A DNA stretch of 53,970 nucleotides. Source: Cryobacterium aureum (GTDB lineage: Bacteria > Actinomycetota > Actinomycetes > Actinomycetales > Microbacteriaceae). Positions 24,989-32,148 of the stretch are shown piece after piece. The first letter of the stretch is position 1. Every line of letters begins with the position of its first letter. The position numbers were made by a program, and so were the translations under genes. The notes beneath the pieces are model-generated. The model saw only the letters and a list, made by a program, of their open reading frames with translations. It had not been told where the DNA came from and ran no database searches. The stretch covers positions 1 through 53,970 of the forward strand of contig NZ_PPTG01000018.1 in the NCBI RefSeq assembly GCF_002954245.1. The letters are read 5' to 3'.

Positions 24989-26455
24989 TCAGCGGCGAAA
25001 GGCGAGCGCGGCAACCCTGTCGGCCTGCACGTTCGCTCGGTGAAGTTCCTGATGCGCGGCCAGTTCCGGGCGGCGCCGGATGATAAACCACGCCGCAGTG
25101 AGGCCGAGGAACCACAGTGGAGTCACGAGCAACGCCTGCAGGGTGTCGGTCTTCTGGGTAAGCGCCCAGATCAAAAACCCGAAGAACGACAACACCACGT
25201 AACACATGTACACGCCGCCGGGCATCTTGAACTTTGAGGCTGCGTGCAGCGCCGGGCGGCGCTTGCGGTACACGATGTAGCTCACCAAAATGATGGTCCA
25301 CACGAAGATGAAGAGCACCGCAGACATGGTGGTCACCACGGTGAAGACGGCGATGATCGATGGGTTTGCATACAGCAGTACTGCGGAAATGAGCAGAAAG
25401 CTGCACGAGAACAGCAGAGCGCTGGCTGGCACCTTGTGCCGGGTTAGGCGTTCGAAGCGTGCGGGTGCCGTGCCCTCGACCGCCAGCCCGAAGAGCATTC
25501 TCGATGTGGAATACAGCCCTGAGTTTGCCGAGGACGTCGCGCTGGTGAGCACGACGAAGTTGATCACGGCCGCGGCGGCACCGAGCCCCGCGAGGGCGAA
25601 CATTGCCACGAACGGGCTCACGTCAGCGGTGACCTCACGCCACGGAGTTACCGTCATGATCATTATCAGCGCGAGTACGTAGAACAGCATGATGCGAATG
25701 GGGATGGAGTTGATGGCTTTCGGCAAGTTCTTCTCCGGGTGCTGCGCTTCGGCGGCCGTGGTGCCCACGAGCTCGAGCCCGACGAACGCGAACACGGCGA
25801 TCTGGAAACCGGCGATGAACCCCATCGGACCGGTGGGAAACATTCCGCCGTCGTTCCACAGGTTGCTGAAACTCGCCGGGGTGCCGCCGGGGGACTGAAA
25901 CTTGGTGAACACCATCACGAGACCCACAACGATAAGCGTGACAATGGCGATGATTTTGATCAGTGCGAACCAGAATTCGGTCTCACCGAACGCCTTGACG
26001 CTTGCGAGGTTGAGGCCCAACAGAATCAGCACGGCCACGAGCGCCGGTATCCACAGCGGCAGCTCTGGCCACCAAAAGCTCGTGTACAGCGCGATCGCGA
26101 TCAGCTCAGCGATGGCCGTGACGATCCAGCAGAGCCAGTACGTCCAGCTCGTGAAGAATCCGGCCCACGGCCCGAGCAAGTCACCGGCGAAGTCGCTGAA
26201 CGACTTGTATTCGAGGTTGGACAGCAACAGTTCGCCCATGGCCCGCATCACGAAGAACAGCATGAAGCCGATGATCATGTACACGAAGATCACGGATGGC
26301 CCGGCGAGTGAGATGGTCTTCCCCGAGCCCATGAACAGGCCTGTTCCGATCGCGCCGCCAATGGCGATGAGCTGGATATGTCGGTTTGATAGCGATCGGG
26401 CCAGGTGTGGCTGCGTGCTCACGGCGGGTTGAGTGCTGCGTTGCAATTGCGACAT
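24989..26455 (-). CDS. amino-acid permease, APC family (CycA/GABA-permease-like)
   Basis: 488 residues from the ATG at 26455, with AAGGAAG eight bases upstream; a longer open frame upstream is not convincing. Twelve predicted membrane segments. The start RSLSNRHIQLIAIGGAIGTG followed by LFMGSGKTISLAGPS is the APC-family consensus. FAFVGLELVGTTAAEAQHPE is the AAT-subfamily motif in the middle. It is closest in pattern to the CycA (D-Ser/D-Ala/Gly), GabP and aromatic permeases. It is divergent from a PucR regulator about 300 bp away, which may control it. Together they lie between two AlkD-like copies. Confidence 0.9.
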   Translation of the reverse strand: MSQLQRSTQPAVSTQPHLARSLSNRHIQLIAIGGAIGTGLFMGSGKTISLAGPSVIFVYMIIGFMLFFVMRAMGELLLSNLEYKSFSDFAGDLLGPWAGFFTSWTYWLCWIVTAIAELIAIALYTSFWWPELPLWIPALVAVLILLGLNLASVKAFGETEFWFALIKIIAIVTLIVVGLVMVFTKFQSPGGTPASFSNLWNDGGMFPTGPMGFIAGFQIAVFAFVGLELVGTTAAEAQHPEKNLPKAINSIPIRIMLFYVLALIMIMTVTPWREVTADVSPFVAMFALAGLGAAAAVINFVVLTSATSSANSGLYSTSRMLFGLAVEGTAPARFERLTRHKVPASALLFSCSFLLISAVLLYANPSIIAVFTVVTTMSAVLFIFVWTIILVSYIVYRKRRPALHAASKFKMPGGVYMCYVVLSFFGFLIWALTQKTDTLQALLVTPLWFLGLTAAWFIIRRRPELAAHQELHRANVQADRVAALAFRR

Positions 26456-26759
26456 CGGGGATACTTCCTTGTAGTCCAGGGCGATTGTGCGAGATGTAGG
26501 GGTCTCTGCCAGCCTAAAAACGATATGCCCGGGTTTGGGACGCCATCGCGTTCCCGGCAGGCAGATGCCGGATGCCGCAGGTCGCGTCGTCTGACCCCTC
26601 GCCGGCTTCCGGGGCGTGGAATTGCCACTCTTCCGGGGATTTTTCTCCGCCGAGACCGGCAAGAGAAGGCGATGGCCGCTACCTCTGGCTCGACATTTGT
26701 AGCGTCACGGAGCGTTGATTGTCGCCTGACGTGCACACGGCTTGCGTAGGATTGAGCTT
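26456..26759. other. intergenic region between permease and PucR regulator
   Basis: About 304 bp without a convincing gene. The permease Shine-Dalgarno is at its left end. At its right end TAGGAT (26747-26752) lies seven bases before the regulator ATG, compatible with a leaderless start. No clear palindrome or riboswitch-like structure was seen. Confidence 0.4.
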
Positions 26760-27968
26760 ATGAGGGGGGCCGATATCGATCAGGCGGTGGCCATCATTGC
26801 TGAGCACCTTGGCCGTGCCCTGTCTCTGGCAGACCTCGAGGGCGGACTGCTCGCCTACAGTGCGCACCACGCGACGGCTGACCGGGTGCGCACGAATTTC
26901 GTGCTGAGCAAGGTGGTTCCGCCCGATGTCAGCGACTGGCAGCTCAGCCACGGTATTGCCACGGCGGTACGACCGGTTCCGGTTCCGGCCAATGCCGAGC
27001 TTGGCATGTTGGGCCGGGTATGCGTTCCGCTGCTCGCCCGCGGATTCCGAGTGGGATATCTCTGGGTGCTGCAGCTCGATGACGAGCTCGAGCCCGATGC
27101 CATCTTGCAGGAGCTACGGGGCATCCGCTCTGAGCTGGACAGTCTCGCGGAGCTACTGCTCGATCGCACGAGCGCGGATTCCGATGGCCGCCCGGCGAAC
27201 GAGTCTCAGTTTCTCGCCGCCTGTTCGGGCGATCGCGATGCCCTCGTATCGGTTGGAGGTTGGCCCGGTGTGCATGGGCGTGGACCGTGGCGGCTGGCCA
27301 TGCTGGTGGACCGCGGCATGAATGCCCAGCGCAATCCGGCAGAGAGCATTCTGTTGCACCGATTGTCCGCGCTTCAGGCCACGCTCGGAATCGACTCGGT
27401 GCTGTTCTCCGCTGGCACCGAAACGCAGGCGGTGTTGTTGCTTCACGACGTGATTGACGGCGTCGAGGGTTCCGAAGTTCTCAGACGCTTTGGCCTTGAG
27501 GTCTCACGCCGTGGCGGGCAGCCGGCCGCGTCCGTTCTGCTCGGGCTGAGCGAGCCCTTTTTCGACCTTCGACGGTTGCCCGGCGCCTACGCCGAGGCGC
27601 GGAGCGCCGTGCAGGCAGCCTGGGTGGACGCCCAACTGGGACCGCTCGTCTCGTTTCGCGCTATCGGGGTCTACCAATTATTGGCCGTCGAGGGTCGAGA
27701 CGTTGTGCCGAGCGAGTCGGCCCTCTTCGTGGAACTGCGGGAAGTCGACCACAACGGGGAACTTTTGCCCGTGCTCGAACTGCTCTACGACAAGAATGGT
27801 TCCGTGGCCCAGGTTGCCGAGCAGCTGCATCTGCATCGCACCAGTATCTATAACCGGCTCAGGCGCATCCGCTCACTCATCGGGGTGGACCCGCTCGGCG
27901 GGCAGGCCCGCCTCGAGCTGCACCTCGCCCTCAAAGCCGAGCGCTGGGCCGGTCGCCCCCGGCTGTAG
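26760..27968 (+). CDS. PucR-type transcriptional regulator
   Basis: 402 residues from the ATG at 26760 (MRGADIDQAVAIIAEHLGRA); a TTG at 26742 is a weaker alternative. The C-terminal PucR helix-turn-helix is clear: LLYDKNGSVAQVAEQLHLHR then TSIYNRLRRIRSLIGVDPL. The middle region (about 150-330) is the GGDEF-like CdaR regulatory part. It is divergent from the amino-acid permease and is its likely regulator. It has the same architecture as the regulator at 1036-2256. It ends at a strong hairpin. Confidence 0.87.
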   Translation: MRGADIDQAVAIIAEHLGRALSLADLEGGLLAYSAHHATADRVRTNFVLSKVVPPDVSDWQLSHGIATAVRPVPVPANAELGMLGRVCVPLLARGFRVGYLWVLQLDDELEPDAILQELRGIRSELDSLAELLLDRTSADSDGRPANESQFLAACSGDRDALVSVGGWPGVHGRGPWRLAMLVDRGMNAQRNPAESILLHRLSALQATLGIDSVLFSAGTETQAVLLLHDVIDGVEGSEVLRRFGLEVSRRGGQPAASVLLGLSEPFFDLRRLPGAYAEARSAVQAAWVDAQLGPLVSFRAIGVYQLLAVEGRDVVPSESALFVELREVDHNGELLPVLELLYDKNGSVAQVAEQLHLHRTSIYNRLRRIRSLIGVDPLGGQARLELHLALKAERWAGRPRL

Positions 27969-27984
27969 CGGCAGTGCGAAGCTA

Positions 27985-28016
27985 GTGAGGCACGCCGTTC
28001 CCACGGCGTGCCTCAC
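27985..28016. terminator. strong hairpin terminator after PucR gene
   Basis: Perfect 14-bp arms GTGAGGCACGCCGT and ACGGCGTGCCTCAC around a TCCC loop, 17 bases after the PucR stop. No T-tract. Confidence 0.85.
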
Positions 28017-28024
28017 CGCTTCGA

Positions 28025-28190
28025 TCAGGTGGCCTGCACGGGGAGTTGCAGGTGAATGATGTGCGTGCCGGTGTTGGTGCCGACGTACTCGGGAAGGCGA
28101 GGCATCGTCGCGCCGGCGATCCAACAGATTCTGGTGCCGCAGGAGACCAACGCATGACCTCTTACGCTTCGGATGCTGCCCAGCACATCT
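28025..28190 (-). pseudogene. possible C-terminal gene remnant
   Basis: The minus strand stays open for about 60 codons without a good start and ends with a protein-like tail (MPRLPEYVGTNTGTHIIHLQ, then LPVQAT and stop). The family is not recognised. It lies between the PucR terminator and the AlkD-like gene in a 254-bp gap. It could be the end of a lost gene or chance coding-like sequence. Confidence 0.25.
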
Positions 28191-28270
28191 GACCGGTGGC
28201 TCGGATACGGGTGGCCGCGCCTGCAGCCTTTGGCCGCGCGACGCGCCCCAAAAACGGATGCCCGGCCCCG

Positions 28271-28765
28271 CTACCCGCTCGCGATCCGCGCCGTCACGCC
28301 GTCGGCCGCCCGGAGCAGCCAGGGGTCGCCATCCTGTGCCCACCGGGCCAGCGCCGCATCCGCTCTGAGCCGATGCGCGCCGCTCAATCGCTGCACCAGC
28401 GGTAACACCACGTCGAAGGTGAGCGGATCGACGAGCGCTGGCAGCCCAGCGCCGCGCAGAAATCCTTCGATGCGGGTGAGGTCGGTGTTGTCGAGCCGGG
28501 TGACGTTCGCCTGCAGCAGTACGATCGCGGCGAGCCGGCGCTCGAACACCGGCACGTTCCAGAGTTCGGAGCTGAGAGCGGTCACCTCGTCGCGGCCCAT
28601 GTTCTTGTGCCGGCGGGCCAGGTCGCGAATGGTTCCCCGCACGGCGCCCACAGAAGCGCCGTAGACCTCGAGCGCGGTGCCCAGACTGGCTTGCCACTCG
28701 GCCGCACGTTCCCACGTGGCCTCGTACTGCAGCGTGCGATCTACGAAGTCGCCGGCGTCGCTCAT
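28271..28765 (-). CDS. AlkD-like DNA alkylation repair protein (short)
   Basis: 164 residues from the ATG at 28765 (MSDAGDFVDRTLQYEATWER). HEAT-like helices follow, including GAVRGTIRDLARRHKNMGRD, ELWNVPVFERRLAAIVLLQ and LTRIEGFLRGAGLPALVDPL, as in AlkC/AlkD glycosylases that remove N3- and N7-alkylpurines. It is shorter than typical AlkD (about 220-240 residues) and ends after ...RAADGVTARIASG, at the same alignment position as the broken copy at 24503. The short form may therefore be ancestral or both are truncated. The DNA is strongly similar to that copy. Confidence 0.65.
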   Translation of the reverse strand: MSDAGDFVDRTLQYEATWERAAEWQASLGTALEVYGASVGAVRGTIRDLARRHKNMGRDEVTALSSELWNVPVFERRLAAIVLLQANVTRLDNTDLTRIEGFLRGAGLPALVDPLTFDVVLPLVQRLSGAHRLRADAALARWAQDGDPWLLRAADGVTARIASG

Positions 28766-28824
28766 TCGTCTATTCTGCCCCGGGCTCGACGGCCGAGTGG
28801 CACGGTCGGCACCACGATGAAGTC

Positions 28825-28860
28825 TTGTACAGAAGAGGAGGTATCTTGTACACTTCGCAT
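28825..28860 (+). promoter_or_regulatory. promoter with twin TGTACA operator for Phd/RelE pair
   Basis: TTGTAC (28825-28830), an 18-base spacer, TACACT (28849-28854), six bases, then ATG at 28861, so transcription probably starts at the antitoxin start codon. Two identical TGTACA palindromes at 28826-28831 and 28847-28852 are 21 bp apart, two helical turns. They overlap the -35 and -10 boxes, as expected for an autorepressing Phd/RelE complex. A GAGGAGG between them is too far from the ATG (about 19 bases) to act as its Shine-Dalgarno. Confidence 0.6.
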
Positions 28861-29109
28861 ATGGCAACGATGAGTGTGAGTAACGCACGCGAGAATCTGC
28901 AGGCGGCCGTCGACCTGACTCGCACGGAGGCCGTCGTCTTGGAACGTTACGGCAAGCCGGTGGCAGTGCTCGTGAGTGTGGAGCGGTATGAGCTCATGAT
29001 GGACGCTCTCGACGATGCGGCCGACGTTCTCGCCTTCGACGCCGCCATGGCTGAGGAAGGCGAGAACGTTCCCTGGGCCCAGGTCAAAGCAGACCTCGGC
29101 TGGGTATGA
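28861..29109 (+). CDS. Phd/YefM-family antitoxin
   Basis: 82 residues from the ATG at 28861 (MATMSVSNARENLQAAVDLT). The Phd/YefM N-terminal DNA-binding fold is visible (SVSNARENL ... VVLERYGKPVAVLVSVERYE), followed by an acidic tail (DAAMAEEGENVPWAQVKADLG) that would wrap the toxin. It neutralises the RelE toxin encoded immediately downstream (four-base overlap) and represses its own promoter. Confidence 0.9.
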   Translation: MATMSVSNARENLQAAVDLTRTEAVVLERYGKPVAVLVSVERYELMMDALDDAADVLAFDAAMAEEGENVPWAQVKADLGWV

Positions 29110-29366
29110 CGGCCTATCGAATTGAATTGCGTCCGGCTGCAGTTTGGGCGCTGAAGCAACTCGACCCGCCGATTCGACACCGCATTCAGGGAGCGATTGC
29201 GTTCCTCGGGCAAGATCCTCGGCCGCCAGGAGCCCGCAGGCTGCAGGGCCGCGAGGGGCTCCGGGTGCGCGTGGGCGACTATCGCATCATCTACACGGTG
29301 ACCGACCAGATCCTGACCGTCGTGGTGGTAACGCTGGGGCATCGACGGGACGTCTACGAGCGGTAG
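29106..29366 (+). CDS. RelE/ParE-family toxin
   Basis: 86 residues. YRIELRPAAVWALKQLDPPI, RRLQGREGLRVRVGDYRIIY and VVVTLGHRRDVYER are the RelE-type toxin pattern, including the conserved R-G-YRI-Y strand and C-terminal H-R...Y. RelE toxins cleave mRNA on the ribosome. The start overlaps the antitoxin stop (ATGA). Confidence 0.9.
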   Translation: MTAYRIELRPAAVWALKQLDPPIRHRIQGAIAFLGQDPRPPGARRLQGREGLRVRVGDYRIIYTVTDQILTVVVVTLGHRRDVYER

Positions 29367-29412
29367 GCGACCGGCTGATCTCCGCTCCCACGTTGCCGGT
29401 ACCGCAGCACGT

Positions 29413-29916
29413 CTATTCTGCGCCGGCCGAGGCGGCGCGAGCAGCCCGAATGATCAGCACGATCAGGGCAAGCAGGGCAGCCGCACTCACCAGGTACAAC
29501 GCCAGGCCCCACGGGGAGTGATCGGCGCCCGAAATCATGAATGTGTCGGCGAGCGACATGCCGGGGCCGAACGAGACGAAGAAATGCCCGGGAGCAGCGA
29601 ATACCAGCAGCACGAGATAAGCCGCCACGACTGGTCCCACCCGACTTATGCGGCGCATGATCGCGACCAGCAGGATCACTCCGGCCAGCAGCAGCCCGAT
29701 GCCAGCCCAGGTGACGACTCCGTTTGCGCTGAGACTTTCATCGGCGCGGGCCATTTCGGCGCGGATCTGCCCGAGCGTCGCGCCCGGCACTGCGGCCAGC
29801 GGATTCCACACCAGAATCTGCAGCGCCCCGGCAATTGCATACGCCGCAACGACCGCGAAGCCCACGGTCGCCGCCCTGACTGCGCGTCGCGGTGGTCGAA
29901 TTTCGGTGTTACTCAT
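29413..29916 (-). CDS. hypothetical four-helix membrane protein
   Basis: 167 residues, start at the ATG at 29916. Four hydrophobic segments (VGFAVVAAYAIAGALQILVW, WAGIGLLLAGVILLVAIM, VVAAYLVLLVFAAPGHFFVS, LALYLVSAAALLALIVLII) with a short basic N-terminus. No family recognised. Confidence 0.75.
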   Translation of the reverse strand: MSNTEIRPPRRAVRAATVGFAVVAAYAIAGALQILVWNPLAAVPGATLGQIRAEMARADESLSANGVVTWAGIGLLLAGVILLVAIMRRISRVGPVVAAYLVLLVFAAPGHFFVSFGPGMSLADTFMISGADHSPWGLALYLVSAAALLALIVLIIRAARAASAGAE

Positions 29917-29963
29917 CAGGCAAGCGTACCGAGCATCCGTTCAGAGAAGCGGATGCGGGCGCC

Positions 29964-30587
29964 TCAGTGCACCAGTGCCAGCAGCAGGGCGACGGTCACG
30001 AACAGCACGCCGAATGTGCGGTTGAGAATGAGCTGCCCGCGAGCGGTATTCGTGAAGCGCTGAAACGATTTCGCCGCCACCGCAAAAAAGAACCACATCA
30101 CCACTACGTCGATCAGCACCACGGTCACGGTCAGCACCAGATACTGAGGGAGTAGCGGCTGCTCCGGCCGAATGAACTGCGGCATGAACGCGAGAAAAAA
30201 CACGAGCGCTTTGGGGTTGAGCAGATTGACCCAGAAGCCGCGGCGAAACATCGACCTGGCCGGTTCCCTGGTTAGCGGCACGGCCGGGTCCCGCTTCGGG
30301 TCGGGCTTCTGCACAAACAAACGGATGCCCAGAAACACCAGGTAGGCGGCCCCGGCATAACGAATGACATTGAACAGTACGGGGGAACCGGCGACCAGCA
30401 CCCCCACGCCAAGCGCCACCACGATGATGTGCACGATGAGCGCAGCCTGCTGGCCGAAAATTCCCCAGATCGAGCGACGAAACCCGCTGGTCAGCGAGTT
30501 GTTCATGGTGTTGATCGCGCCCGCGCCCGGGGTGAAGCTGATCAGCACGCCGGCGCCCACGAGGGCCAGCCAGAGGGAAAGTTGCAC
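29964..30587 (-). CDS. LysE/RhtB-family amino-acid exporter
   Basis: About 207 residues from the GTG at 30587; another GTG at 30614 would add nine. Pattern: LWLALVGAGVLISFTPGAGA, then INTMNNSLTSGFRRSIWGIFG and RYAGAAYLVFLGIRLFVQKP. FRRGFWVNLLNPKALVFFLAFM is the LysE/RhtB conserved region. Six predicted membrane helices. The family exports basic amino acids, homoserine or threonine; the substrate here is not determinable. Confidence 0.9.
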   Translation of the reverse strand: MQLSLWLALVGAGVLISFTPGAGAINTMNNSLTSGFRRSIWGIFGQQAALIVHIIVVALGVGVLVAGSPVLFNVIRYAGAAYLVFLGIRLFVQKPDPKRDPAVPLTREPARSMFRRGFWVNLLNPKALVFFLAFMPQFIRPEQPLLPQYLVLTVTVVLIDVVVMWFFFAVAAKSFQRFTNTARGQLILNRTFGVLFVTVALLLALVH

Positions 30588-30674
30588 ACGCCAGCGTAGC
30601 GCGGGCGCCAGCACGCCGGTGGCGACAGAGACTCCGGCGGAGCCGAGGCGGGCTGCCGGCTTCGTCGGAATTCG

Positions 30675-31547
30675 CTAGTTGCGGCCGAACAGGTTGCCGA
30701 GTGCCGAGAGGCCGGGGATCTCAAAGTTCGATCCCAGGTCTTTCACCTGCTCGCCCAGTCCGGTCGCATACTCGCCCGCGCCGTCGGCGACGCCTTGGGT
30801 GATTCCGTCAAGACCGCCGGTGAGGCTCTCGACATCGACGCTCTGAGTGATTCCGTCAAGACCGCCGGTGAGGCTCTCGACATCGACGCTCTGGGTGATT
30901 CCCTCGAGACCGCCGGCGAGGCTCTCGAAATCGACGCCGAGGCCGGCCGCCTGCTCCAGGAGGGGCCCGGCCACATTGCTGAGCACCGCGCCACCGGCGA
31001 CGGCGGCGAGTAGCCCGCCGGCACCAAGCCCGACAGCGGTGACACCCGCTCCGGCAAGGGCGCCGCCGGCTCCTCGGCCGGCCGGTTTGGCGAACATCTT
31101 CTTCAAGAAGCCGGGGTTCTGGGCCTCGCCGCGGGTAGCCGACCGGGCCAGGTCCTCCGGGCTGGTCGAGGCCGGGTATTCGTTGGCCGGCAGCTCCGCG
31201 CGCAGCTGGGCGTTGACCTCGTCGCGTTGCACCGGCGTGAGGCGCGCGAACGCATCGCGGTGAACCTGCTCGAGCTGCTGGGGCTGCGCGGTCTGCAGCA
31301 GGTAGTCGTAACGGGCGATGGCCGCGCGGTCTTCGGCGCTCACCTGCGACTCGGCTTTCACACCAGAAACGGGAGCGGCACTTTTCTGCACGTTATTCGC
31401 CGGGGGCTTGCTGTCTCCGGTGACCTTGTCGGCTGCGGTGCGCACCATCTCGCGCCAATCCGTCTTGCCTGACCCGCCGGAGGACGGCTGCCCCTTCTTA
31501 TCGAGGGCCTTGGAAGCCATGCTCAGAATGCGCTGGAGGTTGCTCAT
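30675..31547 (-). CDS. hypothetical protein with tandem 16-residue repeats
   Basis: 290 residues from the ATG at 31547 (MSNLQRILSMASKALDKKGQ). It has a charged N-terminal half with a recognisable helical stretch (IARYDYLLQTAQPQQLEQVH, FARLTPVQRDEVNAQLRAEL). A glycine/alanine-rich hydrophobic segment follows (GAGVTAVGLGAGGLLAAVAG), then three copies of a VDVESLTGGLDGITQ-like unit. The mid-region resembles actinobacterial proteins often mislabelled as cation-transporting ATPases. Function unknown; possibly a membrane-associated scaffold. Confidence 0.75.
   Translation of the reverse strand: MSNLQRILSMASKALDKKGQPSSGGSGKTDWREMVRTAADKVTGDSKPPANNVQKSAAPVSGVKAESQVSAEDRAAIARYDYLLQTAQPQQLEQVHRDAFARLTPVQRDEVNAQLRAELPANEYPASTSPEDLARSATRGEAQNPGFLKKMFAKPAGRGAGGALAGAGVTAVGLGAGGLLAAVAGGAVLSNVAGPLLEQAAGLGVDFESLAGGLEGITQSVDVESLTGGLDGITQSVDVESLTGGLDGITQGVADGAGEYATGLGEQVKDLGSNFEIPGLSALGNLFGRN
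30801..30944. repeat. 48-bp in-frame tandem repeat, three units
   Basis: Units at 30801-30848 and 30849-30896 differ at a single base; the unit at 30897-30944 is diverged. Each encodes 16 residues of the hypothetical protein at 30675-31547. The near identity of two units points to recent duplication or ongoing gene conversion. Confidence 0.9.
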
Positions 31548-31639
31548 TGGGGGGCCTTTCGGGTTGGCTGGGTTTCCATTGTGCCTAACCGCACCTGAGC
31601 AAACCCTCCCAGTCACCCCGTCCGGCAACGAGTGCATGA

Positions 31640-31878
31640 GCGATGCGGCCTCAAGCCGCACCCGCTCACGTGCGGGTGATCGCCAGCGCGCTCGCCAAGC
31701 GGTCGACCAAGCCTCGCCGTTCGATCGAGCACTGGCTCTGTACGTCGGGCACCCCAAATTGTCCTGTGACGACTGCTACCTCGTGACCTCGGCAGACATG
31801 ACATCGAACCAACCGCTGTGCACCTTCGACCGCAAACTGGCCAGCCAAACGGATGCCCGTCTGCTGGCGACCGGCTAG
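31640..31878 (+). pseudogene. PIN-domain (VapC-type) toxin remnant
   Basis: The frame ending at the TAG at 31876 reads ALYVGHPKLSCDDCYLVTSA followed by DMTSNQPLCTFDRKLASQT, the C-terminal part of a PIN ribonuclease. It includes the HPKLSF-DCY helix and the LxTFDRKLA segment with its acidic active-site residue. Upstream sequence lacks the first half of the domain and a start. No antitoxin gene is adjacent. A decayed toxin gene. Confidence 0.6.
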
Positions 31879-31881
31879 GAA

Positions 31882-31934
31882 CCGTACTACCGAAAGGTAA
31901 TCAGACAGGGGCCTATGACGTTTCGGTAGTACGG
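31882..31934. repeat. 14-bp perfect inverted repeat with 25-base loop
   Basis: CCGTACTACCGAAA (31882-31895) and TTTCGGTAGTACGG (31921-31934) are perfectly complementary. It begins four bases after the PIN-remnant stop. It may be a terminator, a regulator site, or the end remnant of a small mobile element. The following stretch to 32113 has no recognisable gene. Confidence 0.75.
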
Positions 31935-32113
31935 GATTGCAACTTCCGGCAGGTTCCCGCGCACAAATGTTCTACGACGGAAGTTGAGTCGTTGTGAATT
32001 TCGAGGAAAATGACCCAGTTCGGGACCGAGGCGCAACACTCGCCGGTCTGGGAAACGTGAGTGTCAGTGCGAAATCAGGTTCGCACAGAAATCCAAAAGC
32101 ATGTGAGATTCCC

Positions 32114-32148
32114 TCGACTTTGAGGGTCGAGCTTGGTACACTTGTTCT
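32114..32148 (+). promoter_or_regulatory. probable leaderless promoter of the complete DUF222 gene
   Basis: TCGACT (32114-32119), 17 bases, TACACT (32137-32142), six bases (TGTTCT), then ATG at 32149. No Shine-Dalgarno is present. Same spacing as the promoter of the inverted copy at 825-859. Confidence 0.6.

Noticed and set aside
27873..28715. 280-codon minus-strand open frame through the AlkD-like gene
   Set aside because: A different frame of the same strand as the AlkD-like gene, Arg/Gly-rich, and it crosses the PucR terminator.
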